From contig NZ_FQVF01000007.1 in NCBI RefSeq assembly GCF_900129155.1, positions 62,001 through 126,000 of the forward strand: a stretch of DNA of 64,000 nt, in the 5' to 3' direction. Positions 30,462 to 39,072 of the stretch are shown in pieces. Position numbers and translations under genes: made by a program. The notes under the pieces were generated by a model that saw only the letters and a list, made by a program, of their open reading frames with translations, was not told the origin of the DNA and ran no database searches. This DNA comes from Marinomonas polaris DSM 16579 (GTDB lineage: Bacteria > Pseudomonadota > Gammaproteobacteria > Pseudomonadales > Marinomonadaceae). How positions within the stretch are numbered: position 1 is the first letter of the stretch; the number at the start of each line of letters is the position of its first letter.

Positions 30462-31286
30462 ATGCGTTGTCACTTAACTAAAATGTCGACCAATTATAAA
30501 TCGCTGCTAGATCAAGCGAGATCAAGCAAGGCTGTTGTTCCTCAATCTAGTATTCAAATTTTGCTTTTGGTTGCCGTTGTATTAGCAAGCACTGCCATGA
30601 TTGGTAACGTTCTTGGTGGTTATCACTTTGGCTTTATGGAAATAAATAGTTTTAGCACCTACATACCTTCTTTCTTATTGGAAAATATGACGGTATTTGG
30701 AGATGGCGTATTTTTGTTGGCCCTAGTGCTGTTATTTTCTTGCCGCAATATTCGTTTTCATTGGACTGTTCTATTCACCACATTACTTGGTGCCATCGTA
30801 GTTAACTTACTTAAGGATTATTTTGCGATGCCGCGTCCACCGGCAGTGCTTGATCCTGAAACCTTTAATCTTTTGGGCAGAGCCTATAAAGCACGTAGCT
30901 TTCCTTCTGGCCATAGTTTAACGGCATTCTTATTAGCAAGTGTGTGTTTTTGCTACGTTCAAAATGCTTATGCTAAAGCGACGTTTATCCTGTTGGCGGT
31001 ATTGGTTGCCTTGAGTCGAGTGTTGATTGGTGTGCATTGGCCAATGGATGTTTTAGTTGGTGGCGCATTGGGTGTGGTTTTAGGTGTTGGTGGTGTGATG
31101 ATCACAGCAAAATGGAAGTTTGGTTTGTGTGCCTATGTGCACCTATTTACGCTGAGTCTGCTAGTTATTGCGTGCATTATGGTGTTTGTAGATGGCAACG
31201 ATTATAAGCTCGCTTTACCTTTGCTATATGTTGTTTCAGCAGCTGCGATAGCTCGGACAGTGAAGAGTTATATTTTAGTTCGTTGA
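30462..31286 (+). CDS. PAP2-family membrane phosphatase
   Basis: About 274 residues with six predicted membrane helices. The three PAP2 motifs are all present: KDYFAMPRP, the central SFPSGHS, and SRVLIGVHWPMD. Such enzymes dephosphorylate undecaprenyl diphosphate, phosphatidylglycerol phosphate or lipid A groups (PgpB/LpxT/LpxE types); which one cannot be told. The ATG at 30462 has AGGGA five bases before it, whereas the longer frame opens with TTG at 30414. Divergence from eptA suggests a shared role in envelope lipid remodelling. Confidence 0.85.
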   Translation: MRCHLTKMSTNYKSLLDQARSSKAVVPQSSIQILLLVAVVLASTAMIGNVLGGYHFGFMEINSFSTYIPSFLLENMTVFGDGVFLLALVLLFSCRNIRFHWTVLFTTLLGAIVVNLLKDYFAMPRPPAVLDPETFNLLGRAYKARSFPSGHSLTAFLLASVCFCYVQNAYAKATFILLAVLVALSRVLIGVHWPMDVLVGGALGVVLGVGGVMITAKWKFGLCAYVHLFTLSLLVIACIMVFVDGNDYKLALPLLYVVSAAAIARTVKSYILVR

Positions 31287-31319
31287 TTTATATTTATAGA
31301 ACTGATGTGATTTAAGTGA

Positions 31320-31348
31320 CTAAGGCGCTAAGACAGCGCCTTTTTTAT
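31320..31348. terminator. Terminator between the PAP2 gene and the DsbA-family gene
   Basis: The stem AAGGCGCT (31322-31329) / AGCGCCTT (31335-31342) is followed by T6 on the plus strand. It overlaps the stop codon of the convergent DsbA-family gene. Confidence 0.8.
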
Positions 31349-31954
31349 GGCATTTAACATGCTTGAATGGTCTTTGTAGTCTAGTGGAATAGGCGTGAGC
31401 TTATCGCCTATAAGTAAGGCTAAAGAAGGGAATGAATTTAAGCCAAGATGTCGAGCTTGCTCTATTTCTTCTTCCAATAAACGTTCATTTTTAACGTGCT
31501 GCATGGTTTTCTGAAAACCGTCTGCATTCATGCCTATTTGCTCAGCGCATTCAATGAGAGTGTCTAAGTCTGATGGATTTCTGGCTTTTAGGTAATACGC
31601 CTCTTGGATGGCGTGATACATCTCTTCCTCTAATCCCGTATCTCTTGCGACATAACAGGCTCTGCATGCTGGGTAAGTCGAGCGTCGTGGTGCAGCTGTT
31701 TTCCAGAAATCAAAATTAAACTTGGTTCCTAATGACGCTTGAATGTTTTTCCAAGTGCTTTCTAGTTTGCTTTTCATTTCATCTGGCATAGCGACATCAG
31801 AGTCTATGGCAAGCCCTCCAAGCATGGGTTGAATGGTTAATTGATCTGCATCGACTAAGTCTTGTAGGGATTTTTGTAGCTTGGTCCAAGTAGGGCGGAA
31901 TCCCCAACACCAGCTGCACATAGGGTCGTAGCAGTAAATCAGTGTGGCGGTCAT
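31328..31954 (-). CDS. DsbA-family thioredoxin-fold protein (predicted disulfide isomerase)
   Basis: About 208 residues. The active-site region is YCYDPMCSWCWGFRP, a CxxC motif (CSWC) in a DsbA/FrnE-like fold with an inserted helical domain. No signal peptide is visible, so it is probably cytosolic, as for the COG3531-type proteins. The ATG at 31954 has AGGAG eight bases before it, so the 29 residues upstream in the open frame are not part of the protein. Precise substrate unknown. Confidence 0.8.
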   Translation of the reverse strand: MTATLIYCYDPMCSWCWGFRPTWTKLQKSLQDLVDADQLTIQPMLGGLAIDSDVAMPDEMKSKLESTWKNIQASLGTKFNFDFWKTAAPRRSTYPACRACYVARDTGLEEEMYHAIQEAYYLKARNPSDLDTLIECAEQIGMNADGFQKTMQHVKNERLLEEEIEQARHLGLNSFPSLALLIGDKLTPIPLDYKDHSSMLNAIKKALS

Positions 31955-32042
31955 TGATGGCTCCTGTGAAGATAGAAAAAAGCGAATCCATAAGGTAACA
32001 GCCTCTTTAGCGATAAAACAACAAACAAAAACAATCGACATA

Positions 32043-32081
32043 AAAAAACGGCTTCAACATGAAAGTTTGAAGCCGTTTTTT
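32043..32081 (-). terminator. Terminator downstream of aspC
   Basis: A 13-bp perfect stem (32045-32057 with 32067-32079) ending in a T-rich run on the minus strand, 30-65 bases after the aspC stop. The A/T flanks are symmetric so it could work in both directions. Confidence 0.8.
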
Positions 32082-32111
32082 AGAATTGCGCAGTAGCGAC
32101 TAAATGTTAGC

Positions 32112-33308
32112 CTAGCCCTTTAAAATCGCGGCAATAGCATCACAAAGTGGACCCATGTTTTCATGAGTCATACCTGCAACACTGATACGTCCTGAGCCAA
32201 CAATGTAAATGCCGTACTCTTTACGCAACTGAGCAACTTGATCTGGTGTCAGACCAGAAAAAGAGAACATGCCTTGCTGATGCGAAATAAACGAAAAATC
32301 TTGGCTAACGCCTTTGATTCGTAGTGTATTCACAAACAAGCTACGCATTTCATGAATACGAGTACGCATGGCTTTTACTTCGCTTTCCCATAATGCGAAC
32401 AGCTCGGCATCATTAAGGATTTCGGCGACAACTGCTGAGCCATGAGATGGCGGATTTGAGTAGTTGGTGCGAATACAGCGTTTGATTTGTGTGAACGCTG
32501 TTTCAGCTTGTTCAGCGGTTTCACACAAAATAGTCAGTGCGCCAACACGTTCGTTGTACAGACCAAAGTTCTTGGAGAACGAACTAGCAATCAGCATTTC
32601 AGGGACGTGCTCTAAGAAAGTACGTAAGCCTTGAGCATCTTCCTTTAAGCCTTGGCCAAAGCCTTGATAAGCAAAGTCAAACAATGGCAAGAAGCCTTGT
32701 TTGCTACATAGCTTAGCCAATTGATACCACTGTTCTGGTGTTGGATCTATACCAGTTGGGTTGTGGCAGCAGCCATGAAACAACACTACATCGCCTTCAG
32801 GAACTTGAGACAAGCTCGCAAGCATGGCTTCAAAGTCTAAAGATTTGTTATCAGCATTATAGTAAGCATAGCTGCCAACTTCTAAACCAACGGATTGAAA
32901 GACCGCCTGATGGTTTGCCCAAGTTGGGTTGCTGACCCAAATTGTCGCTTCTGGTAAATGTTTTTTAATGAATTCTGCTGCGACGCGTAATGCGCCTGTG
33001 CCGCCAGGGGTATGGGCTGTTTGAGCAAGCTGTTTGGTAATAATATTGTGTTCTTTACCAAATAAAAGCGTTTGCACGGCAGATCGATAAGCGGGTGCGC
33101 CTTCGATACTTAAATAGCTTTTGGTTTTTTCTTGAGCCAACAAACGTTCTTCTGCTTGTTTGACTGATTTTAAAATAGGTGTATTGCCTTGTTCATCTTT
33201 ATAAACACCAACGCCCAAGTTAATTTTATTGGGATTTGGATCATTTCTGTAAGCGTCATTCAGGCCAAGAATTGGGTCTGCCGGAGCAGCTTGGATATGT
33301 TCAAACAT
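32112..33308 (-). CDS. aspC: Aspartate/aromatic aminotransferase
   Basis: A 398-residue class I PLP aminotransferase that exchanges amino groups between aspartate or aromatic amino acids and 2-oxoglutarate. It starts [21 protein letters not shown], the family opening. PLP-binding features are [13 protein letters not shown] and [15 protein letters not shown] with the Schiff-base lysine. The substrate arginine is near the C-terminus (GSGRISVAG). The length equals that of E. coli AspC and TyrB; the two cannot be separated by eye. A strong GGGGGAG ribosome site lies six bases before the start. Transcribed alone. Confidence 0.92.
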   Translation of the reverse strand: MFEHIQAAPADPILGLNDAYRNDPNPNKINLGVGVYKDEQGNTPILKSVKQAEERLLAQEKTKSYLSIEGAPAYRSAVQTLLFGKEHNIITKQLAQTAHTPGGTGALRVAAEFIKKHLPEATIWVSNPTWANHQAVFQSVGLEVGSYAYYNADNKSLDFEAMLASLSQVPEGDVVLFHGCCHNPTGIDPTPEQWYQLAKLCSKQGFLPLFDFAYQGFGQGLKEDAQGLRTFLEHVPEMLIASSFSKNFGLYNERVGALTILCETAEQAETAFTQIKRCIRTNYSNPPSHGSAVVAEILNDAELFALWESEVKAMRTRIHEMRSLFVNTLRIKGVSQDFSFISHQQGMFSFSGLTPDQVAQLRKEYGIYIVGSGRISVAGMTHENMGPLCDAIAAILKG

Positions 33309-33447
33309 GGTAACTCCCCCAAGAGGGTTATTTGCTTTTTTTATTATGGATTAGAAGATATAAAAATCAGACCGTATGGTACTCCAACATGTGAGTAACC
33401 GCTATAAGTTGGCGGAAAAGGGCAAGAATTAACTGTGTAGAAATGTT

Positions 33448-33476
33448 GCGGCTTATTCTAAATAAAGCCGCTTTTT
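33448..33476 (+). terminator. Plus-strand terminator-like hairpin without an upstream gene
   Basis: A stem of GCGGCTTATT with AATAAAGCCGC (one bulged base), followed by TTTTT on the plus strand only. The nearest plus-strand gene upstream ends at 31286, beyond another terminator. It could end an unannotated small RNA. Confidence 0.55.
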
Positions 33477-33536
33477 GAGGCCGATAGAGTAATATCACAA
33501 CACGTTGGTTGCTGAGAGGGATGTTTTTGAGTGTAA

Positions 33537-33567
33537 AAAAACGTTGACCTAGCAAGATAGCTAGGTC
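33537..33567 (-). terminator. Terminator of the small 74-codon gene
   Basis: A perfect 8-bp stem GACCTAGC / GCTAGGTC (33546-33553, 33560-33567), followed on the minus strand by AACG and seven T. Confidence 0.7.
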
Positions 33568-33608
33568 GTATTTAGTTCACTTTAAGTATCAACTAATGAG
33601 CAGGGAAA

Positions 33609-33803
33609 TTAATCGTCCCAACCGTTAGAGATATCATGGTGCAAACGTTTTTCTTCTAAATGCTGTTCAATTGCACGTCTGGCTTTTAACATACGTACCG
33701 CGTCTTCCTTTTGATTCCGTTCTTTTGTTTCATTATCCAAGCTAATGGAAGCGTGCATTATGTCGGTTTTTACTTCAGTTAGTGTTTCAGCAAAATCGCT
33801 CAT
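33609..33803 (-). CDS. Small charged protein, possibly PA3496-like
   Basis: A 64-residue acidic and basic protein with no membrane segment or signal peptide. The C-terminal part VRMLKARRAIEQHLEEKRLHHDIS recalls the small PA3496-type family, which is annotated in pseudomonads as a putative envelope-integrity protein; that match is from memory. The ATG at 33803 follows AGGG at good spacing, while the longer frame from 33833 does not have a ribosome site. It is divergent from uvrD across about 180 bp and has its own terminator, which supports it as a real gene. Confidence 0.6.
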   Translation of the reverse strand: MSDFAETLTEVKTDIMHASISLDNETKERNQKEDAVRMLKARRAIEQHLEEKRLHHDISNGWDD

Positions 33804-33986
33804 CGTTATACCCTTTTGGACGTTCGACGACATTGAAGTGCATAGATCGCTGTCATCGACAGTTAAAAAAAGTCAAAATAGACAGATCACTTATTTCAAG
33901 CTAATAAAAAACCCAAATAGAATGAAAATCAACTTATTTTTACGCGTTTTTTGTTACAAATTTATTAATTATTATGGCGGAATGTA

Positions 33987-36200
33987 ATGGACGTTTCTTT
34001 TATCCTCGACTCACTGAATGACAAGCAGCGAGAAGCCGTCGCAGCGCCTTTGCAGAATAGCCTTGTTTTGGCTGGCGCTGGGTCAGGAAAAACCCGAGTC
34101 CTAGTGCACCGGATCGCATGGCTGATGCACGCTTACGAGTTGTCTCCCTACAGCCTGATGGCGGTAACCTTTACCAATAAAGCTGCTCGCGAGATGCAAG
34201 GCCGTATCGAACAGTTGGTGGGTGTTCCGCCGCAAGGCATGTGGGTTGGCACCTTCCACGGTTTGGCACATCGACTCTTGCGTGCCCATTGGCGTGATGC
34301 GGGACTAAAAGAAAATTTCCAGATAATGGACAGCGATGATCAACTGCGATTAATCAAACGTATTATGCGCGAATTGAGTATTGATGATACTCGCTGGCCG
34401 CCGAAGCAAGTGTCTTGGTTTATCAACGCGCAAAAAGACGAAGGACGACGAGCAGCTCATGTACCAGATAGCCATGATCCTTTCTCCAAAGGCATGCGCG
34501 AGCTGTATTACCATTACGAAGAAGCTTGTGAACGTGGCGGATTATTAGATTTCGGTGAATTGCTATTGCGCGCTCATGAGCTAATGCTTAGCACGCCAGC
34601 CTTGTTACGCCATTATCAAGAGCGCTTTCGCCATGTGCTGGTGGACGAGTTCCAAGATACCAACACCATCCAATACGCTTGGTTACGTATTATGGTGGGT
34701 AGCCAAGGTACGATTACCGCCGTGGGCGATGATGACCAATCGATTTACGGTTGGCGTGGCGCAAAAATTGAAAACATCCAAAACTTCACCAAAGATTTTA
34801 AAGACGTTGGCACCATTCGCTTGGAGCAAAATTATCGCTCAACTGGCCATATCCTGAATGCGGCGAATGGCCTGATCAAACATAATGATGATCGTTTGGG
34901 AAAAGAGCTTTGGACCGACAGCGGTGAAGGCGATCCAATCTCGCTGTACGCAGGCTTTAACGAACAAGACGAAGCGCGTTTTATCATTGGCATCATCAAA
35001 CAATGGCGCGACAAGGGAACCTCTCTGACTGATATGGCGATTCTCTATCGTTCCAATGCTCAGTCACGCGTCATAGAGGAATGCCTTGTTAGGGAACAGA
35101 TTGCTTATCGAATTTATGGTGGGCACAGATTCTACGACCGTCTTGAAATCAAAAATGCCTTGGCTTACGCACGTTTGGCGTTGGATCCAAATGACGACGG
35201 TGCCATGGAACGAGTCATCAATGTACCACCTCGTGGTATTGGCGAACGTAGTATCGGTACATTACGTGAAATCGCGCGAGATAATGGCTGTTCTATGTGG
35301 CAGGCCGCGCAAGAAGTCGTGCGTCAGTCTTTGATGACAGGCCGTGCGACCAATGCAATCAAGGCATTTTTGCACCTTATTGAAGGTTTGAGTACCACTG
35401 TGCAGCAACCAGATTTGAACCTGAATGATATTTTCGAGCAGATCATTGAAGAAGCTGGTTTGATTCCTTTCCATGAAAAAGAGAAAGGTGAGAAAGGCGA
35501 AGCACGTATCGAAAACTTAAAAGAGTTGGTTGGTGCGGCAGGCGGATTCAGCTGGAGCGACGAGGACGAAGAGTTTAGCTCTCCACTGATGGCATTCTTG
35601 GATAAAGCCGTATTGGACGCTGGCGATGCTCAAGCCGACGAGTACCAAGACGCCGTGCAGTTGATGACATTGCACTCGGCGAAAGGTCTAGAGTTCCCAT
35701 TGGTGTTCCTAACGGGCGTGGAAGAGAATATTTTCCCAAGCAAGATGTCTTTCGAAGAACCGGGACGACTCGCAGAAGAACGTCGCCTTTGCTACGTGGG
35801 CATTACTCGAGCAATGGAAAAGCTTTACATTACTTACGCGGAATCTCGTCGTTTGTTTGGTAGTGAGTCTTTTAACAGTCCATCACGCTTTATTAAAGAG
35901 TTGCCACCGGAATGTTTGGAAGAAGTGCGTCTTCGCTCACAAGTTAGCCGTCCTGTTTCTTTGCAGCGCCCTGATTACAACTTTGAAAAGAACAAACTGC
36001 AAAACAGCAGCGTGTTGAACAGTTATAAAGCGCCAGAAGTCACTGTGAATATGGGTGATCGAGTCAATCATCCTGTGTTTGGTGAAGGCTTGGTGATCAA
36101 CTACGAAGGCCAAGGCCCACAAGCACGAGTTCAGGTGAACTTCGATGATGAAGGCACCAAATGGCTAGTGTTGTCATTCGCTAAATTGGAAGTTTTGTAG
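33987..36200 (+). CDS. uvrD: DNA helicase II UvrD
   Basis: A 737-residue superfamily 1A 3'-5' helicase for nucleotide excision and mismatch repair. It begins MDVSFILDSLNDKQREAVAAP. Motif I is LAGAGSGKT, motif II VDEFQDTNTIQ, then GDDDQSIYGWRGA, QNYRS, the motif V region LMTLHSAKGLEFPLVFLTG, and RRLCYVGITRAMEKLYI. The C-terminal ending (MGDRVNHPVFGEGLVINYEG) is a Tudor-like RNA-polymerase-binding domain found in UvrD and PcrA, which favours UvrD over Rep. No LexA box was recognised upstream. A GGCGGA ribosome site precedes the start. Confidence 0.95.
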   Translation: MDVSFILDSLNDKQREAVAAPLQNSLVLAGAGSGKTRVLVHRIAWLMHAYELSPYSLMAVTFTNKAAREMQGRIEQLVGVPPQGMWVGTFHGLAHRLLRAHWRDAGLKENFQIMDSDDQLRLIKRIMRELSIDDTRWPPKQVSWFINAQKDEGRRAAHVPDSHDPFSKGMRELYYHYEEACERGGLLDFGELLLRAHELMLSTPALLRHYQERFRHVLVDEFQDTNTIQYAWLRIMVGSQGTITAVGDDDQSIYGWRGAKIENIQNFTKDFKDVGTIRLEQNYRSTGHILNAANGLIKHNDDRLGKELWTDSGEGDPISLYAGFNEQDEARFIIGIIKQWRDKGTSLTDMAILYRSNAQSRVIEECLVREQIAYRIYGGHRFYDRLEIKNALAYARLALDPNDDGAMERVINVPPRGIGERSIGTLREIARDNGCSMWQAAQEVVRQSLMTGRATNAIKAFLHLIEGLSTTVQQPDLNLNDIFEQIIEEAGLIPFHEKEKGEKGEARIENLKELVGAAGGFSWSDEDEEFSSPLMAFLDKAVLDAGDAQADEYQDAVQLMTLHSAKGLEFPLVFLTGVEENIFPSKMSFEEPGRLAEERRLCYVGITRAMEKLYITYAESRRLFGSESFNSPSRFIKELPPECLEEVRLRSQVSRPVSLQRPDYNFEKNKLQNSSVLNSYKAPEVTVNMGDRVNHPVFGEGLVINYEGQGPQARVQVNFDDEGTKWLVLSFAKLEVL

Positions 36201-36217
36201 CTTTGGTTTAGATGCAG

Positions 36218-36289
36218 TATCTCGTTGTCTGATTTCCTTGCGCCTACTTCGCAAGCTCAGCGCGTCAGCGCAAATCAGACAACGAGATA
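36218..36289. repeat. 72-bp inverted repeat (REP/BIME-like) after uvrD
   Basis: Perfect 18-bp arms (36218-36235 and 36272-36289; core CTCGTTGTCTGA) flank a centre with a further small hairpin (CTTGCG-N7-CGCAAG). There is no T tract, so it is not a standard terminator. It lies 17 bases after the uvrD stop and is non-coding. Confidence 0.65.
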
Positions 36290-36485
36290 ATTTCTAAAAG
36301 GTGGCTACATGTTGCTTTGCTAGACTTTAGCGTCTATTCCCTTATTAAGTTCCTTTCCTACAGCCCAGCTATTTATCCATGAGTTAAATGGTCTAAAACT
36401 GTAAATATTTTTAATTGCGGCATTTTTTTTCAATTGGTTGTAAACTATTTAGAGTTGTAATGATTTAGTTGAAAAGGAGTTGGGC

Positions 36486-37553
36486 ATGGCGATTCGTGTT
36501 GGTTTGATTGGTTTTGGTTTGTCTGGGCGGGTGTTTCACGCGCCTTTTGTGATGAATGATCCTGGCATGACGATGGCGTATGTTTGCAGTTCGAAGGCGG
36601 ATGAGGTGAGGGCTGTTCTGCCTGATGTGTCGGTGGTGTCGTCTGCTGAATCTGTGTTTGCGGCGCCGGATGTGGATTTGGTGGTGATTACGACGCCGAA
36701 CGCTTTGCATTTTGATCAAGCAAAGCTGGCGTTGGAAAACGGCAAACATGTATTGCTGGAAAAACCTTCTGTTACCCGTTTATCTCAGATTGAAGCTTTG
36801 TGTGCCTTGGCGAAGCAAAAAGGCTTGGTGTTTTGTGTTTACCAGAATCGTCGTTTTGATGGCGACTTTTTGCGTCTCAAAGCGTTAATTGAAAGCGCTG
36901 AGTTGGGTGAGTTGAAGCATTTAGATTCTCGCTTTGATCGGTTTCGTCCAACGGCGCAAGCACGCTGGCGTGAAGAGCCGGGTGTTGGCACGGGGATTTT
37001 TTGGGATTTAGGGCCGCATATTCTAGATCAGGCATTGAGTTTATTTGGGCCGCCGAAGTGGTTGCATGCAAGTATTGATAAGTTACGCGACGGTAGCCAA
37101 ACGCACGATTGGTTTGAAGTGGAGTTGGGCTATGATGACAAACGTGTACGTCTAGCGTCGACGCCATTTGAAGCAGGTGACATGCGCCGCTTTAATGCAA
37201 GATTTACTAAAGGCAGCTGGCAATGTGTGGGTTTAGATCCACAAGAAGAAGCACTGCGAGCTGGGCAAATGCCATGGCAGGATGAATTTCCTTCGAAAGC
37301 CGCTCAGCAAAAAATTACTCGTTTTGTCGCGCATTCTCAAGATGATATTGAAAGCATTCAAGAAGCTGCAACACAAGGCGATTATGCGGCTTTCTATGCG
37401 CAATTACGTGATGCGATTCTGGGTAAAGGTGAGGCTCCGGTTGCGATGGAGCAGGCTTGTCAGTTGATTTACTTGATCTGTTTGGCGGAGCAGTCGGCTG
37501 AAAGTGGTCAGCGTATGTCTTGGGGTTATACGCCTAATTTCTCTGTTAAGTGA
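36486..37553 (+). CDS. Gfo/Idh/MocA-family oxidoreductase
   Basis: About 355 residues. The N-terminal Rossmann domain has GLIGFGLSGRVFHAPF (NAD(P) loop) and VVITTPNALHFDQAKLALENGKHVLLEKPSVTR in outline, with the catalytic lysine in the EKP motif. A C-terminal substrate-binding domain follows with GIFWDLGPHILDQAL. Such enzymes oxidise or reduce sugars, inositols or related compounds; by eye it is near the YdgJ/scyllo-inositol type, but the substrate is unknown. The ATG at 36486 follows AAGGAG by six bases and is preferred over the TTG at 36480. Confidence 0.88.
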   Translation: MAIRVGLIGFGLSGRVFHAPFVMNDPGMTMAYVCSSKADEVRAVLPDVSVVSSAESVFAAPDVDLVVITTPNALHFDQAKLALENGKHVLLEKPSVTRLSQIEALCALAKQKGLVFCVYQNRRFDGDFLRLKALIESAELGELKHLDSRFDRFRPTAQARWREEPGVGTGIFWDLGPHILDQALSLFGPPKWLHASIDKLRDGSQTHDWFEVELGYDDKRVRLASTPFEAGDMRRFNARFTKGSWQCVGLDPQEEALRAGQMPWQDEFPSKAAQQKITRFVAHSQDDIESIQEAATQGDYAAFYAQLRDAILGKGEAPVAMEQACQLIYLICLAEQSAESGQRMSWGYTPNFSVK

Positions 37554-37613
37554 ATTAGTCGCGAGAAATTGTAAAAAAGAGTTGAGCAAGATTCCTACAA
37601 TTCTTATCATCTT

Positions 37614-37653
37614 TTGCCCTTTTAATGTTTTATGCATTTTAAGGGCAATTTTC
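37614..37653 (+). terminator. Terminator after the Gfo/Idh/MocA gene
   Basis: A stem with TTGCCCTT (37614-37621) paired to AAGGGCAA (37641-37648), partly extended inward, followed by TTTT. Confidence 0.65.
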
Positions 37654-37793
37654 TGTCTGATTTATTATAAAAATACAGAAGTAGGTGGCATTTAACCGAT
37701 GTTTTAATTGCCCCTATTTTCATATCACAGATAGATTCTATTGAGACCATGGGTTTCATAGTAATCAAGTAACTGGCTCTCTGAGGGAAAATA

Positions 37794-38906
37794 ATGCGTA
37801 ATTTAATGGTATTGGGCAAATTGGCGTTTGCTAGTTTGTTTGCTTTGTCTTTGGTCGCTTGTGGCGGATCAGAGAAAGCGGAAGAAACGGCTAAAGTAGA
37901 AAAGAAAGTAGAAACAATTCACTGGAAAATGGTCACGACTTGGCCCAAAAACTTTCCTGGCTTGGGTACAAGTGCTGAAGAGCTAGCGAAAAATATTACT
38001 AAAATGTCTAACGGTCGTTTGGATATTAAAGTTTATGCCGCAGGTGAGCTTGTTCCTGCGTTGGAAGTGTTTGATGCTGTATCTCGTGGCACTGCAGAAA
38101 TGGGTCACAGCTCTGCGTATTATTGGAAAGGCAAAGCGCCAGCAGTACAATTTTTCTCGTCTGTGCCTTTTGGTATGACGGCACAAGAGTTTAACTCTTG
38201 GATTACTTATGGCGGTGGTTTACAACTGTGGGAAGAAGTTTACGCACCGTTTAATATCATTCCGATGGCTGCTGGTAACACAGGCGCGCAAATGGGTGGT
38301 TGGTTCAATAAAGAGATTAACTCTTTAGCTGATTTCCAAGGCTTAAAAATGCGTATGCCAGGTCTTGGTGGCGAAGTACTGAAGAAAGTTGGTGCTGTGA
38401 CGGTTAACCTTCCAGGCAGTGAAATGTTTACCGCTCTTCAAACTGGCACTATCGATGCCACTGAGTGGGTAGGTCCTTACAATGACCTAGCGTTTGGCTT
38501 GTACAAAGCAGCGAAATACTACTATTACCCAGGTTGGCAAGAGCCAGGTTCTGCAGTTGAGGCGCTTATTAACAAAGACGCTTTCAATGCATTACCAGAA
38601 GACCTACAAGAGATTGTTCGTTCAGCTGCACAACAAGCTAACTTGAATATGTTGAGTGAACTAACAGCTCGTAACAACGCTGCCTTGAAGACTTTGGTCG
38701 ATGAACATCATGTTATTTTGAAAAAGTTCCCAAAAGACCTTTTGGAAGCATTGCGTATAGCGTCTGATGAAACACTAAAAGAAGTGGCTGCTAACGATCC
38801 TATGAGCCAAAAAGTCTATGACTCCTTCACTAGTTTCTTAACGTCTGTTAGTGAGTGGCATGATATTTCTGAGCGTGCATTTATTAACGCTCGCGCTACA
38901 GATTAA
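37794..38906 (+). CDS. TRAP transporter solute-binding lipoprotein, copy 1
   Basis: A 370-residue periplasmic binding protein of the DctP superfamily. The signal peptide ends in a lipobox (LSLVACGGS, cysteine 23), so it is anchored to a membrane. Key family segments are VTTWPKNFPGLGTSAEELA, AAGELVPALEVFDAVSRGTAEMGH, GGWFNKEINSLADFQGLKMRMPG (with the conserved ligand arginine) and GTIDATEWVGPYND. This pattern resembles TakP and FcbT1 proteins, which bind 2-oxo acids or aromatic and other organic acids. No TRAP membrane subunits adjoin it, and the gene stands alone with a terminator. Very similar copies follow at 39073 and 43667. Confidence 0.9.
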   Translation: MRNLMVLGKLAFASLFALSLVACGGSEKAEETAKVEKKVETIHWKMVTTWPKNFPGLGTSAEELAKNITKMSNGRLDIKVYAAGELVPALEVFDAVSRGTAEMGHSSAYYWKGKAPAVQFFSSVPFGMTAQEFNSWITYGGGLQLWEEVYAPFNIIPMAAGNTGAQMGGWFNKEINSLADFQGLKMRMPGLGGEVLKKVGAVTVNLPGSEMFTALQTGTIDATEWVGPYNDLAFGLYKAAKYYYYPGWQEPGSAVEALINKDAFNALPEDLQEIVRSAAQQANLNMLSELTARNNAALKTLVDEHHVILKKFPKDLLEALRIASDETLKEVAANDPMSQKVYDSFTSFLTSVSEWHDISERAFINARATD

Positions 38907-38943
38907 TTAGTTTGTTATTTATGGAATAAAGAGCTAGCGATAC

Positions 38944-38981
38944 AATTAAGCCCTGCTATCGATTGGTAACAGGGCTTAATT
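38944..38981 (+). terminator. Terminator after binding-protein copy 1
   Basis: A perfect 12-bp stem (AATTAAGCCCTG and its complement) with a 14-base loop, 38 bases after the stop. The T run is short. Confidence 0.7.
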
Positions 38982-39072
38982 TATCACGTTGGTTTTGCTC
39001 GTTGTATTGGACAAAGCGTATCGAGCAAAGTGCTAGTTATAAATGTAATTCGTCTCTTAATGGATAAAGTGA

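Larger units (their letters stand above)
33309..33608. other. Intergenic region with two opposed terminator-like hairpins
   Basis: No open frame with coding character was seen here. It holds a plus-strand terminator-like hairpin at 33448-33476 and a minus-strand hairpin at 33537-33567. The minus one serves the small gene at 33609. The plus one has no known gene upstream of it. Confidence 0.6.

Noticed and set aside
33850..33866. Dyad CTGTCATCGACAG before uvrD as a LexA box
   Set aside because: The half-sites CTGT and ACAG are 5 bases apart rather than 8, so it does not fit the gammaproteobacterial SOS consensus.
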